The notes: a model not told the origin generated them from the letters alone. Positions 29,327 to 38,150 are shown, counted from the stretch's first letter. The stretch is DNA of 64,000 nt from VXNE01 sp963668365 (GCA_963668365.1 OY764266.1:4588001-4652000), one strand, 5' to 3'. Made by a program: numbers and translations.

Positions 29327-29390
29327 TTATGTATACTTGGTGAATTGTAAAACACGTTTAATGTATTACGAAGCTTACAAAATAGCTACT
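29327..29390 (-). promoter_or_regulatory. AT-rich hipBA promoter region
   Basis: About 64 bases of strikingly AT-rich DNA in a GC-rich setting, upstream of hipB. It contains TATACAT next to the hipB ATG and an imperfect palindrome around AAAACACGTTTA (29348-29359). The expected HipB operator motif (TATCC-N8-GGATA) of E. coli is not present. The divergent AcoX-type gene begins just beyond it. Confidence 0.45.
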
Positions 29391-29410
29391 TGCTCCGGTG
29401 GCCGATCGCG

Positions 29411-30415
29411 GTGAGCCTACCCGCGCGCATAGCGATCTGCGTCAACCCCATGGCGGGGCGCGACGTGCGGCGTCTGTCCGCGCGGGCGACAAACGTGACC
29501 CACGAGGCGAAACGCGACATGGTGGCGCGTATCGCCGCCGGCGCGGATGCCGTCGGGGTCGGTCACATCCATGTCGCGCGGGAGCCGTTCCGCATCGCCG
29601 CCGAAGCGCTGTCGCTGTTGCCGTTGAAGGCGAGAGTCCACTTGGTGGAGACACCCCTAAGACACGATGCGCGGGATACGGAGGTCGCCCTTCGGGCATT
29701 CCTCGAAGCGGGCGTCACGACCATCGTGACACTGGGGGGCGACGGTACGAACCGCGCCGTCGCCCGGAGTGCGCGCGACATCAATCTCGTTCCGCTCTCC
29801 GTCGGCACGAACAATGTCTTCCCTTCGCTGGTCGAGCCCACCACCGCCGGCATGGTCGCGGGTCTCGTGGCGGCAGGTCGTCTTGACTCCCTTTCCGGAT
29901 ACGCCGACGCCCGACGGCGCTGCAAGCTGCTGCATGTGCGTCTCACGGACGGCACAACCGATGTCGGACTGGTGGACGCCGCCCTCCTCGCTGGAGATGT
30001 CGTCGGCAACATGCTGCCATTCGACGCGAATCGGCTCCGGCGAATCCTGCTGACGCGGGCGGAGCCGGATGCGATCGGCACCTCCGCGGTCGGTGGCCTG
30101 ATCGATATCGTCGATGCCGACGACGACTGCGGGCTCCTGGTAGAGATCGGAGGCAACCGTGGAGGACGCGTCGTGAACGCGCCGCTCTCGCCGGGCCTTT
30201 TCAGCCGGCTCGAGGTTGTCGCCGCGCATCGAATTCCACTGGATACGCCGGTCCTGTTTCCGGGTGCCGGCGTACTGGCCCTGGACGGTGACCGGGACCA
30301 CCGACTCGGCAAGCACGATGCCGCGACCTTGCGAATCCTCCGCGACGGACCCTGGGTGATCGACGTGCCCGCCGCCATGCGGCTCGCCGTACGCGAAGGT
30401 ATGATGCATCAATGA
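29411..30415 (+). CDS. AcoX-type ATP-NAD kinase family protein
   Basis: 334 aa protein of the NAD-kinase/diacylglycerol-kinase superfamily. It has the glycine-rich phosphate motif GGDGTNR at about residue 111, preceded by TTIVTL, and an N-terminal ICVNPMAGRDVRRL block typical of AcoX-like members. The family function is inferred from the fold; acetoin-catabolism genes, which often accompany acoX, are absent. GTG at 29411 is preferred over TTG at 29390. Its stop overlaps the fabV ATG by 4 bases, so it is the first gene of an AcoX-fabV-hemE run. Confidence 0.8.
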   Translation: MSLPARIAICVNPMAGRDVRRLSARATNVTHEAKRDMVARIAAGADAVGVGHIHVAREPFRIAAEALSLLPLKARVHLVETPLRHDARDTEVALRAFLEAGVTTIVTLGGDGTNRAVARSARDINLVPLSVGTNNVFPSLVEPTTAGMVAGLVAAGRLDSLSGYADARRRCKLLHVRLTDGTTDVGLVDAALLAGDVVGNMLPFDANRLRRILLTRAEPDAIGTSAVGGLIDIVDADDDCGLLVEIGGNRGGRVVNAPLSPGLFSRLEVVAAHRIPLDTPVLFPGAGVLALDGDRDHRLGKHDAATLRILRDGPWVIDVPAAMRLAVREGMMHQ

Positions 30416-31596
30416 TCATCAAACCCCGGATCAAGGGCTTCATCTGCACCACGGCGCATCCCGCTGGCTGCGCCGCCAACGTGACCAATGCCGCAGCGAG
30501 CATCGCGCCGCTGCCGAATGGTCCCGGCAACGCGCTGGTGGTCGGCGCGTCAGCCGGTTACGGGTTGGCGTCGCGTATCGTCGCCGCGTTCGGCAGCGAT
30601 GCCGGCACGCTCGGCATATCGCTCGAAAGGCCGCCGACCGAGCGCCGCACGGCAACGGCGGGCTGGTACAACAACGTTGCCTTCGAGGCGTCCGCGAGAG
30701 CGCGCGGGTTGTATGCCGAGACCCTCGACGGCGATGCCTTCTCGGACGAAATGAAATCCCGGGCGATCGATGAGATCCGCCGATCCATGGGACAGGTCGA
30801 CCTCCTGGTCTACAGCCTGGCGGCGCCGTTGCGGCAACATCCGCGCACCGGCGAGGTCCACCGATCCGTCATCAAGCCGCTCGGGGAGACGTTGCGCGCG
30901 AAGACCCTGAACCAGGATCGCGGGGTCGTGCAAGAGGTGGACATCATACCGGCCAGCGACGCGGAAACCGCCGCCACCGTCGCCGTGATGGGCGGTGAGG
31001 ACTGGGAATACTGGATGGAGTCGCTGCTGGACGCGGAGGTGCTGGCGCCGGGTTTCAAGACCGTGGCCTACACCTATATCGGCAGCCAGATCAGTTGGCC
31101 CATCTATTGGCATGGCACCCTCGGCAAGGCGAAAGAGGACCTGCAGCGAGCCGCCGATACCATCCACGAGCGCCTTGGCGCCATGGGAGGCGAAGCCCGG
31201 ATAGCGGTGCTGAAGGCCATCGTCTCGCAGGCAAGCTCGGCGATACCGACCATACCCCTCTATACCGCCCTCCTCTTCCGCGTGATGAAAGATGCGGCCA
31301 CGCACGAGGACTGCACCGCCCATATCGATCGGCTGTTCCGCATCGCGCTGTATGCCGACGGGTCTCGGCAACTTGACGAAACGGGACGTTTCCGGCTTGA
31401 CGACCGGGAGTTGGCCGAAGAGATTCAGGCCGAGGTGGGACGGCGCTGGGCGGCGGTCAACACCGAGAACGTCACCGAACTCGGCGACACCGTCGGCATC
31501 CGCGAGGACTTTCTCAAACTCTTCGGCTTCGGCATCGAGGGCGTCGATTACGACGCCGATGTCGACCACACGCTGGGCCGCACCGCATCCACTTGA
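30412..31596 (+). CDS. fabV: Enoyl-ACP reductase FabV
   Basis: Last reductive step of fatty-acid elongation, using NAD(P)H. 394 aa is the FabV size, larger than FabI. The FabV active-site spacing Tyr-x8-Lys is present as Tyr232 to Lys241 in YWHGTLGKAK. The N-terminal block PRIKGFICTTAHPAGCA and the nucleotide loop VVGASAGYGLASR are characteristic. FabV enzymes are known for triclosan tolerance. No fabI is in the window. It is coupled at both ends to its neighbours by 4-base overlaps. Confidence 0.95.
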   Translation: MIIKPRIKGFICTTAHPAGCAANVTNAAASIAPLPNGPGNALVVGASAGYGLASRIVAAFGSDAGTLGISLERPPTERRTATAGWYNNVAFEASARARGLYAETLDGDAFSDEMKSRAIDEIRRSMGQVDLLVYSLAAPLRQHPRTGEVHRSVIKPLGETLRAKTLNQDRGVVQEVDIIPASDAETAATVAVMGGEDWEYWMESLLDAEVLAPGFKTVAYTYIGSQISWPIYWHGTLGKAKEDLQRAADTIHERLGAMGGEARIAVLKAIVSQASSAIPTIPLYTALLFRVMKDAATHEDCTAHIDRLFRIALYADGSRQLDETGRFRLDDRELAEEIQAEVGRRWAAVNTENVTELGDTVGIREDFLKLFGFGIEGVDYDADVDHTLGRTAST

Positions 31597-32633
31597 ATTC
31601 GCGGTTCCTCAAGGCATGCCGGGGAGAGCCGGCGGACTGCACGCCTGTGTGGCTGAACCGCCAGGCCGGGCGCTACATGCCCGAATATCATGCTCTGAAG
31701 GGCGGCACGCCCAGCCTCGAGTTCTTCACCACCCCCGACCTGGCCGCCCGCGCGGCCCTCGACGCGCAACGGATCCTCGGCACCGATGCGGCGATCATGT
31801 TCGGCGACCTGCTACCGATACTGGTGCCGATGGGGCTCGACCTCGACTACGTGCCGGACATCGGACCCGTGATCGGCAACCCGCTACGCAACGCAGCCGA
31901 CGTATCGAGACTGGCGACTCCCCCGGCGCGCGAAGGCACCGAGTATATCGCCGATACCATCAAACAGATCCTCGACGGGCTCCCCCGTGACACCCCATTG
32001 ATCGGCTTTGCCGGCGCGCCCTTCACGCTCGCGTCCTACGCGGTGGAGGGAAGAGGCTCCCGCCACTACGTGCATGTGAAGGGCCTGATGTACCGATGTC
32101 CGGCGGTATGGAACACCTTGATGGCGAAACTGGTCGATGCCGTCAGCGACTACGTCCGGCTGCAGATCGACAGCGGCGTTCACGCGGTGCAGATCTTCGA
32201 CAGCTGGGTGGGCTGCCTATCGCGGGAGGACTACGACCGTTACGTCAAGGGACATACGACGCGGCTCATGGCTTCCATCGGTGGCCGCGTCCCGGTGATC
32301 TATTTCGGTACCGGCAATAGCCACCTGGTCGACGCCATGTTCGAGACCGGGCCGGATTTCCTCGCCCTGGACTGGCGCACGCCGCTGGGCGCGACCTGGG
32401 ACCGCCTCGGCATGCCCGCGGTGCAGGGCAACATGGACCCCACCGCACTCTGCGCCGACCGCAAGACTGTGGCGGCACACGCGAAGCGGGTGCTCGACGA
32501 GGCCCGCGGGCGTCCGGGGCACATCTTCAATCTCGGCCACGGCATCCTTCCGCAAACTCCGGTGGATAACGTGAAGTTCCTTATCGACCACGTCCACGAG
32601 CACTCGGCTCTTGACCGGAATCACCTCAAATAG
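31593..32633 (+). CDS. hemE: Uroporphyrinogen decarboxylase
   Basis: Decarboxylates uroporphyrinogen III to coproporphyrinogen III in haem synthesis. 346 aa with the N-terminal signature WLNRQAGRYMPEY (substrate-binding Arg), GFAGAPFTLASYAVEG, QIFDSWVGCLS, the WRTPLG strand, and FNLGHGILPQTPVDNV. The start is a TTG at 31593 overlapping the fabV TGA (TTGA), the only start that fits the family opening NSRFLKA. It is followed by a 16-bp palindrome and the end of a convergent operon. Confidence 0.95.
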   Translation: MNSRFLKACRGEPADCTPVWLNRQAGRYMPEYHALKGGTPSLEFFTTPDLAARAALDAQRILGTDAAIMFGDLLPILVPMGLDLDYVPDIGPVIGNPLRNAADVSRLATPPAREGTEYIADTIKQILDGLPRDTPLIGFAGAPFTLASYAVEGRGSRHYVHVKGLMYRCPAVWNTLMAKLVDAVSDYVRLQIDSGVHAVQIFDSWVGCLSREDYDRYVKGHTTRLMASIGGRVPVIYFGTGNSHLVDAMFETGPDFLALDWRTPLGATWDRLGMPAVQGNMDPTALCADRKTVAAHAKRVLDEARGRPGHIFNLGHGILPQTPVDNVKFLIDHVHEHSALDRNHLK

Positions 32634-32676
32634 ATGCGCGGCTCTTGCGTATCGGTCTTTGTGGAATGTGGAAAGG

Positions 32677-32692
32677 AAGATTGATCAATCTT
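32677..32692. other. Perfect 16-bp palindrome between convergent genes
   Basis: AAGATTGATCAATCTT is its own reverse complement. It lies 43 bases after the hemE stop and contains the stop codon of the convergent small gene. It could form a short stem in RNA of either strand, but no T run follows, so it may be a weak terminator or a protein-binding site. Confidence 0.5.
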
Positions 32693-33110
32693 GCGGATTA
32701 CTGCGCCACCTCGAAAGATCCGCCAACTCCTGGGCGTGCCGCTTTTGTTCTTCACGGTCCTCGCTGGCGAGCTTGGGCAGCACAATATCGGCGTGGTAAA
32801 GATTTCTGCCAACTATTGGCGACGCCGACACCGTGCGCCCTCCACTCGCAGCCTGTTCGGCGAACACGACGGCCCAGCCATAGAACTCTGCCCCACGCTG
32901 GGCAGCCGCGTCTTTCGCGATCGTTACCGCTTCGTCCAGTGGAGCGACATCGAGCCTGTCAACGGAGACTTCCAATACGCCTCGCCGCTCCAGAAAGATG
33001 TTGAGCGGAGCCTTCGCCCGCTTGGCGCGCTGAGCATGGCGTTTCGAGAATACTCCTCGCCCGAGATGTTCCGATAGGGAAACCCCCTCTCCGGCCTCGT
33101 CGTCAGTCAA
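32685..33110 (-). CDS. Unrecognised protein, third gene of a coupled operon
   Basis: 141 aa, not recognised. The N-terminus is acidic (TDDEAGEGVSLSEHLGRG), then basic (RHAQRAKRAKAPLN). A short beta-rich core contains GVLEVSVDRLD, AEFYGWAVVFAEQAAS and YHADIVLP, and the tail is a charged helix (EDREEQKRHAQELADL). It has no signal peptide or membrane segment. The start is TTG at 33110 overlapping the TGA of the upstream gene (TTGA), so it needs translation of its neighbour. Its job is presumably tied to the two genes before it. Confidence 0.65.
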   Translation of the reverse strand: MTDDEAGEGVSLSEHLGRGVFSKRHAQRAKRAKAPLNIFLERRGVLEVSVDRLDVAPLDEAVTIAKDAAAQRGAEFYGWAVVFAEQAASGGRTVSASPIVGRNLYHADIVLPKLASEDREEQKRHAQELADLSRWRSNPQD

Positions 33111-33805
33111 GGGTTATCGAGGTCCGCTAGGGCGTCGCGCAGAAAACCGTCGGGGAGTGTGTCCGCCGTAGAGTAACGCGCACGCCGATGATGACCACTC
33201 AGATTGACCAAGCAAAGTGCGCCCCCGTCGGAGGAGCACAGCACAATCACTGATCGACCATGACCTCCCGGTGCATCAATGGCGATCTCTCCATCCGGCG
33301 TCGGATAGACCTCGAAACGCCGTGCGGAAATCTCGTACATCTGTTTGAGCAAAGACTCAGCGTTCAATTTGGCAACTTGGGACGGGATGGGGAACCGCTC
33401 TTCACTAGCCTCATCCCTCAACGCATGAAGATCCGTTAGGGCGTCCTCCAAGTCTTGTGAGACGTAACCGAATAAGTTCTCGAAGTTGTCCGTTCGTAGC
33501 CTTTCGGGGTGCATGTCCTCATTCAGAAAACGATCAACGACCTCCCATACCGAAGCGTCGAAAGTGCTGGTCGGAGCACTCCCAGCAATAGCTTCGATGA
33601 GATGAGTGATCCAGCTATTGAACTCCCCAGAGATCAGTTCGCGTCGCCGCCGATCGGTCCTTCTCCTCCTGACGTCCTCACGCGCTAGTGCAACTGATCC
33701 TTCGACGGACGAATCTGAGACCACACTGCTCGAGACATCCCCGATGTCGTATGCTCCAAATTCAGTCGTTACGAGTGGTTGTGACCACACCATCGATTTC
33801 CTCAC
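33107..33805 (-). CDS. Unrecognised protein, second gene of a coupled operon
   Basis: 232 aa, not recognised. The N-terminal third is low-complexity and Ser/Arg-rich. The middle is helical (ENLFGYVSQDLEDALTDLHALRDEA). The C-terminus is beta-rich and distinctive: EVYPTPDGEIAIDAPGGHGRSVIVLCSSDGGALCLVNLSG followed by RRARYSTADTLPDGFLRDAL (a run broken here for length). It overlaps both neighbours by 4 bases. The region is visibly less GC-rich than the surrounding housekeeping genes, which fits horizontal transfer. Confidence 0.65.
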   Translation of the reverse strand: MRKSMVWSQPLVTTEFGAYDIGDVSSSVVSDSSVEGSVALAREDVRRRRTDRRRRELISGEFNSWITHLIEAIAGSAPTSTFDASVWEVVDRFLNEDMHPERLRTDNFENLFGYVSQDLEDALTDLHALRDEASEERFPIPSQVAKLNAESLLKQMYEISARRFEVYPTPDGEIAIDAPGGHGRSVIVLCSSDGGALCLVNLSGHHRRARYSTADTLPDGFLRDALADLDNP

Positions 33806-34461
33806 TTCGGCGACAACGACTTTTTAACCAGTTCACGAAAGTCGGACAGGTCATTTTTCCACGAGTCAAGGATCGACAACAACGAAGAAATCCTCATCTG
33901 CTGATTTGTTTCAGCGATGTCCCTGTGGATATTTGACTGATAAATCATGGCGGAAGTCTCGCCGCCAGCTTCGTTCACCCTACCTTCTGATATGTCCAGA
34001 GTCATTCTTCTGTCATGAAGCTCGTAGGTCGCCTTCATCGCAAACGTCGGCGTGGTGGCTCTATAGGTCATCCATGCCCCTTTCGAGATCAATCCCTCCG
34101 ACACCCCACCTTGCATTGAGTTCCCACGAACAACGTAGGCCTTCGGATTTAGACCCACCGCCCTATAGGGAACATGAGGCACGGTCTTTACGTACGCCCG
34201 TGCCGCATCAACACAGACTATATCCGTCATCTCCAGCGATGTACCGGACTGCTCAAACGCAACCCGATCCGGGTCGGCTGTGACGATCAACCCTCCTTGG
34301 AACGCGACCTGTGAGAATGCAGGCGTAGAAACTGCCTGACCACCAACCTGCCTATCCCTGTCGACTATCCCATTGTAATGGAGGAAGTCAGGATTGATTA
34401 TCGTCGGATTGTTGGCGTGCGCCAACACGACGACGGAAAATCCGGAAATCTGGACACGCAT
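33802..34461 (-). CDS. Unrecognised protein, first gene of a coupled operon
   Basis: 219 aa, not recognised. It opens with a beta-rich part (QISGFSVVVLAHANNPTIINPDFL) and contains AFQGGLIVTADPDRVAFEQ, VKTVPHVPYRAVGLNPKAYV, and a C-terminal helix ending DLSDFRELVKKSLSPK. It is soluble with no signal. The stop overlaps the next gene (ATGA). Upstream, AGGTTCAA (34471-34478) and TTGAACCT (34552-34559) form a spaced 8-bp inverted repeat in the probable promoter. Confidence 0.65.
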   Translation of the reverse strand: MRVQISGFSVVVLAHANNPTIINPDFLHYNGIVDRDRQVGGQAVSTPAFSQVAFQGGLIVTADPDRVAFEQSGTSLEMTDIVCVDAARAYVKTVPHVPYRAVGLNPKAYVVRGNSMQGGVSEGLISKGAWMTYRATTPTFAMKATYELHDRRMTLDISEGRVNEAGGETSAMIYQSNIHRDIAETNQQMRISSLLSILDSWKNDLSDFRELVKKSLSPK

Positions 34462-34603
34462 CCCAATCTCAGGTTCAAATTGCCGTTTGTTCAGTCTACT
34501 ACCAACCCAACTCCCCCGAGTATGACATTTCGGCGGCGGCTTGGTCCGCGGTTGAACCTAAGGACATCGATCAACCGAAAATGCCCCAACCAAGGTACTG
34601 CCC

Positions 34604-35101
34604 ATGAAGTACGCCGTCATCGGTTTCGCCGTCGGCGCGATGCTCGGTGCGGGCTTCGGCTTCGTCGCGGGCATCGCTGTCTTTCCCTACCTGTTCCCGC
34701 CGCCCGAGGTGAACGAACCCCTGACCGGCAGGACGCACGGCGATGCCCTTGCCGGCGCCACCTTCATTCACGCCAATCCTGCGGACCCGATCCACTACGG
34801 CCGCGGTACCGCGACGATCTACTCGGACCTGCTGCGGCTGGAGTCCGACTTCGAGGTCGGCCCGGGACCCAAATTCCACGTCTACCTCGTCCCGCTCGCC
34901 GAGGTAACGCCCGACACCGAGGTCGAGAAGACGATGTTCGTCGATCTCGGCCGGCTGAAGGCCTTCACCGGTAGTCAGAACTACGCGATTCCCGGGGGCA
35001 TCGACCTCGCCGACTTTCAGTCCGTCGTCGTCTGGTGCGAGCAGTTCAACGTGCTGATCTCTCCAGCCACGATCTCGCCGGTGACCCCCATATCGGGGTA
35101 A
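34604..35101 (+). CDS. DM13-domain protein with N-terminal membrane anchor
   Basis: 165 aa. One N-terminal transmembrane helix (AVIGFAVGAMLGAGFGFVAGIAVF) is followed by an exported DM13 domain: HYGRGTATIYSDLLRLESDFEVGPGPKFHVYL, then FVDLGRLKAFTGSQNYAIPGGIDL and VVVWCEQFNVLIS, all family landmarks (listed piecewise). DM13 domains are proposed to be redox-active through the conserved Cys near the C-terminus, seen here in VWCEQF. It stands before the PPK2 gene on the same strand with a 24-base gap, so the two may be co-transcribed. Confidence 0.82.
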   Translation: MKYAVIGFAVGAMLGAGFGFVAGIAVFPYLFPPPEVNEPLTGRTHGDALAGATFIHANPADPIHYGRGTATIYSDLLRLESDFEVGPGPKFHVYLVPLAEVTPDTEVEKTMFVDLGRLKAFTGSQNYAIPGGIDLADFQSVVVWCEQFNVLISPATISPVTPISG

Positions 35102-35125
35102 AGTGCGTCGGAACGGGAGGAGGAA

Positions 35126-35980
35126 ATGGCTAAACGTTCAAAGACCCGCCCCCGGCCGATCGCTCCGCTGGAGGCGGACATCAGGGCCGAAAGAAAGGCC
35201 ATGCCGAACAAAGTCTACGCCAGTGAACTGGAAAGGTTGCAAATCGAACTGGTCAAGCTGCAAGAGTGGATCAGAAATCGGAAACTCAAGGTCGTTGTGC
35301 TGTTCGAGGGTCGTGACGCGGCCGGGAAAGGGGGCACGATCAAACGCATTGCCCAACGCCTGAGTCCGCGCGTATGCCGGATCGAGGCATTGGCGACCCC
35401 TACCGAGCGCGAAAGGACGCAGTGGTACTTCCAGCGTTACGTCCAGCATTTGCCGGCTGCCGGCGAAATGGTGCTGTTCGACCGGAGCTGGTACAACCGC
35501 GCCGGCGTCGAACGCGTCATGGGGTACTGCACGGATGACGAATACGAGGAATTCATGCGTTCGTGCCCCGAGTTCGAACGGATGCTCGTGCGTTCGGGAA
35601 TCAAGCTCGTCAAGTACTGGTTTTCGGTCAGCGATGAAGAACAGGAGCGTCGCTTCCAGGAGCGTCTTACCAATCCCACAAAACGCTGGAAACTCAGTCC
35701 CATGGACCTGGAGTCGCGGCGAAGATGGGTGGAGTACTCCAGGGCGAAGGACGTCATGTTCCTGCACACGGACATCAAACAGGCGCCCTGGTACGTGGTC
35801 GAGGCAGACGTCAAGAAGCGCGCGCGGCTGAATTGCATCCGGCACCTTCTCAGCCTCATCCCATACGAAGACCTCACGCCGGAACCGATCGAACTGCCTC
35901 CGCGAGCCCCGGACGCCGGCTACATACGTCCGCCGAAGGACGATCAGGCACTGGTGACGGACTACTACGAGGACGTCTAG
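35126..35980 (+). CDS. ppk2: Polyphosphate kinase 2 family protein
   Basis: Transfers phosphate between polyphosphate and nucleotides. 284 aa with a single PPK2 domain. The P-loop is GRDAAGKGGT (Lys68), the Walker B/lid block is FDRSWYNRAGVERVMG (Asp119), and the lid arginines are in RRWVEYSRAKDVMF. Single-domain PPK2 enzymes of this length usually make GTP or ATP from the diphosphate; the substrate class is not decided by what I can see. AGGAGG precedes the ATG. A 20-residue basic N-terminus comes first. Confidence 0.91.
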   Translation: MAKRSKTRPRPIAPLEADIRAERKAMPNKVYASELERLQIELVKLQEWIRNRKLKVVVLFEGRDAAGKGGTIKRIAQRLSPRVCRIEALATPTERERTQWYFQRYVQHLPAAGEMVLFDRSWYNRAGVERVMGYCTDDEYEEFMRSCPEFERMLVRSGIKLVKYWFSVSDEEQERRFQERLTNPTKRWKLSPMDLESRRRWVEYSRAKDVMFLHTDIKQAPWYVVEADVKKRARLNCIRHLLSLIPYEDLTPEPIELPPRAPDAGYIRPPKDDQALVTDYYEDV

Positions 35981-36043
35981 GCTGGGTTAGCCGGGTGTGA
36001 CCCTTTCCGAAAACGTCGCGCAGTCTGGCTTTAGGCCAGGTTT

Positions 36044-36895
36044 TCAGTCCAGCGCTGGCGCCCAGTTGTAGATCTGCGCCAGGCTGCCACCCATCAACGC
36101 GGCGCGGTCCGAGTCGGACAGGCGGTCCGTGACAAAAAAAGCCTTCACGGATTCCGCCGGATCCACCACGTTGGCGGCACGCGTCCAGTCGGTTCCCCAC
36201 ATGCACCGCTCGATACCAAAGGCATCGAAGATGCGCGCGAGCGGGTCCCAGATGTCAGGAAACGGAAACGGTTCGTGGGATAGCGTGCAGGCGCCGGAGA
36301 CCTTGATCGCGACATTGTCGTGGCGCGCCAGCGCAAGAACGTTGTCGAGATCGGCAAACGGTTCCGGTGCCGCCGGCGGCGCCGTCGGTTGCTGGATGCC
36401 CATATGGTCGATCACAAGCCGCGTGTCCGGGTGCCGGCCAGCGACCTCGGCGAACTCGGCGACGTTGCCCCAGCACAACACGTTGACCGGCAGCCCATGG
36501 CGCGCCGCCGCGGCGCACATGCGGTCCACGCCTTCGGCCCGGGCCGCACCCGGAGCCACCATCATGATCCGCGCACCGACCACGCCCGGCTGCGCCGCCC
36601 AGTCCGCCAGTGCTTCCGCCACGGCAGGATCGCGCGTATCGAAGGGCTTGATGATCCCGAATCGACCGGGGTGCTGGGCCTGGACCTCCACCGCATAGCT
36701 CGCATCGAAGCGGTACAGGGAGAACGCCGACACGAACAGGGCGCCATCAACGCCCACGCTGTCCATGAACGCCACCGCGTCGTCTCCGGTGATCTCTGCC
36801 GGCCAGTCCGAGGGATTCGCCCACGGACGCTCGGGGCTGTTCCGCTCGTAGCAATGCACCTGGGAGTCAATCACGGGGGTTCTGGTGTCCGGCAT
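36044..36895 (-). CDS. Amidohydrolase-2 family metal hydrolase
   Basis: 283 aa TIM-barrel hydrolase of the 2-pyrone-4,6-dicarboxylate lactonase/aminocarboxymuconate decarboxylase type. Landmarks are IDSQVHCYE at the N-terminus (metal His), VNVLCWGNV, LVIDHMGIQQP (His), VSGACTLS, and MWGTDWTRA (Asp). The substrate is unknown. The C-terminal LAQIYNWAPALD is usual. It stands alone, convergent with ppk2. Confidence 0.85.
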   Translation of the reverse strand: MPDTRTPVIDSQVHCYERNSPERPWANPSDWPAEITGDDAVAFMDSVGVDGALFVSAFSLYRFDASYAVEVQAQHPGRFGIIKPFDTRDPAVAEALADWAAQPGVVGARIMMVAPGAARAEGVDRMCAAAARHGLPVNVLCWGNVAEFAEVAGRHPDTRLVIDHMGIQQPTAPPAAPEPFADLDNVLALARHDNVAIKVSGACTLSHEPFPFPDIWDPLARIFDAFGIERCMWGTDWTRAANVVDPAESVKAFFVTDRLSDSDRAALMGGSLAQIYNWAPALD

Positions 36896-36961
36896 CTCTT
36901 TTTGTCCTCAGAGGTCAAAGGAAGGCACGCGTGGCGAGATACAACGCCTGCATTTCGTCAA

Positions 36962-37030
36962 AGTGTACTACCCCCGTAGTCGTCGGTCCGCCTTGGCGCG
37001 AACTGTCGGTTATGGTCTACGTGGTACACT
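36962..37030. promoter_or_regulatory. Inverted repeat upstream of the first RES-Xre module
   Basis: AGTGTACTAC (36962-36971) and GTGGTACACT (37021-37030) are inverted copies matching at 9 of 10 positions, 49 bases apart. The second lies 30 bases before the antitoxin ATG. They may be operator half-sites for the Xre antitoxin. Confidence 0.4.
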
Positions 37031-37059
37031 GAGAATATCCCAAGTGGAGCACATCAGCC

Positions 37060-37545
37060 ATGTCGACGCAGAAAGAACCCGCCAAAGAGAGTTTCCGCGA
37101 GGGTTCCAACCCTAAAACGACATCACCCCGCCGACCTGGTTCACAGTCAACGACGGTGACCGTGATTCTCAAGCAACAGCGCCCTGTCACCGTTGAAGCC
37201 GTCCGCGCGGGGTTATCCGTGGACTCGGTGGAGAAGCTGGCCGAGCAGATCCAGGTCACCTCCGCAGCATTGCAGCGCTATCTCAAGCTATCGAGGCAGA
37301 CCTACGCTCGACGCCGACGCAGAGGTCGCCTGTCCGTCGACGAATCCGATCGCGTCGTGCGCTATGCGGATTTGTTCCGAAGCGCTGTAGAACTGCTTGG
37401 CGACACCAACGCCGCAGCGCAGTGGCTGCGCACACCGGCACCCGCGCTGAATGGGGAAACGCCCATGGATCGCGCGACGACGGAGTTCGGCGCGCGGGAC
37501 GTGATTCGGTTGATCAGCAGGCTGGAGCATGGCATTCCGACGTGA
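37060..37545 (+). CDS. Xre/MbcA/ParS-type antitoxin (DUF2384 family)
   Basis: 161 aa antitoxin of the RES-Xre class. A basic, disordered N-terminus is followed by a helical DNA-binding part (SVEKLAEQIQVTSAALQRYLKLSRQTY) and the toxin-neutralising C-terminal domain (RYADLFRSAVELLGDTNAAAQWLRTPAPALNGETPMD). The WL-x-PAPALNG-x-P block is the usual landmark. Its TGA overlaps the GTG of the RES gene. Confidence 0.88.
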   Translation: MSTQKEPAKESFREGSNPKTTSPRRPGSQSTTVTVILKQQRPVTVEAVRAGLSVDSVEKLAEQIQVTSAALQRYLKLSRQTYARRRRRGRLSVDESDRVVRYADLFRSAVELLGDTNAAAQWLRTPAPALNGETPMDRATTEFGARDVIRLISRLEHGIPT

Positions 37546-37988
37546 GGGTCTACCGCGTCGCAAAAGCAAGACATGCGCCCGACGCGCAAACCATGCTGAG
37601 CGGCGAGGGCGCGCGCGAATGGGGTGGTCGTTTCAACTCCCCCGGCGTGCGGGCCGTCTATTGCGCAAGCACGCTCTCCCTGGCAGCGTTGGAGATTCTC
37701 GTCCACGCGCCTCGAGTAGCCATCCTGCCTGAGTACCGTTTCCTTGAGGTCCAGATTCCCGACCGGGCAATCGAATACATTGCAGATGAGGACATTGCTG
37801 AAGACGCTTCGGTGCTAGGGGACGAACGCTTGGGTGCAGACGGTATCTTCGGGTTCAGCGTGGCCAGTTTTGTGATACCTCAGGAGCGCAACGTGGTGCT
37901 CAACCCCGATCATCCCGACTTTGCGTCGCTGATAACGCATGGCGATGTCGAACCCTTCATGCTCGATGAGCGGCTGTTGCTTAGATGA
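37542..37988 (+). CDS. RES-domain toxin
   Basis: 148 aa. RES toxins of this class degrade NAD+. The Arg, Glu and Ser for which the fold is named are visible: VYRVAKARHA at the start, GGRFNSPGVRAVYCASTLSLAALEILVH (Arg and Glu), and the late segment containing VLNPDHPDF. The start is GTG at 37542. The antitoxin lies upstream with 4-base overlap, so the module looks intact. It borders the restriction operon. Confidence 0.88.
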   Translation: MRVYRVAKARHAPDAQTMLSGEGAREWGGRFNSPGVRAVYCASTLSLAALEILVHAPRVAILPEYRFLEVQIPDRAIEYIADEDIAEDASVLGDERLGADGIFGFSVASFVIPQERNVVLNPDHPDFASLITHGDVEPFMLDERLLLR

Positions 37989-38150
37989 TCTCCAAGTACG
38001 ACCATGTCTGCGTGACACGACAAGAACAATTGCGATGGGATGCCTCCGTTCAAGTCACAAGCAGAGATGCTCCGTGTGAGAAACTTGGCAGGCGCAAGCG
38101 ATTCGCAAACGAACGATATGTCCAGCCCAACACGGCTGATGAAGTGAGCA

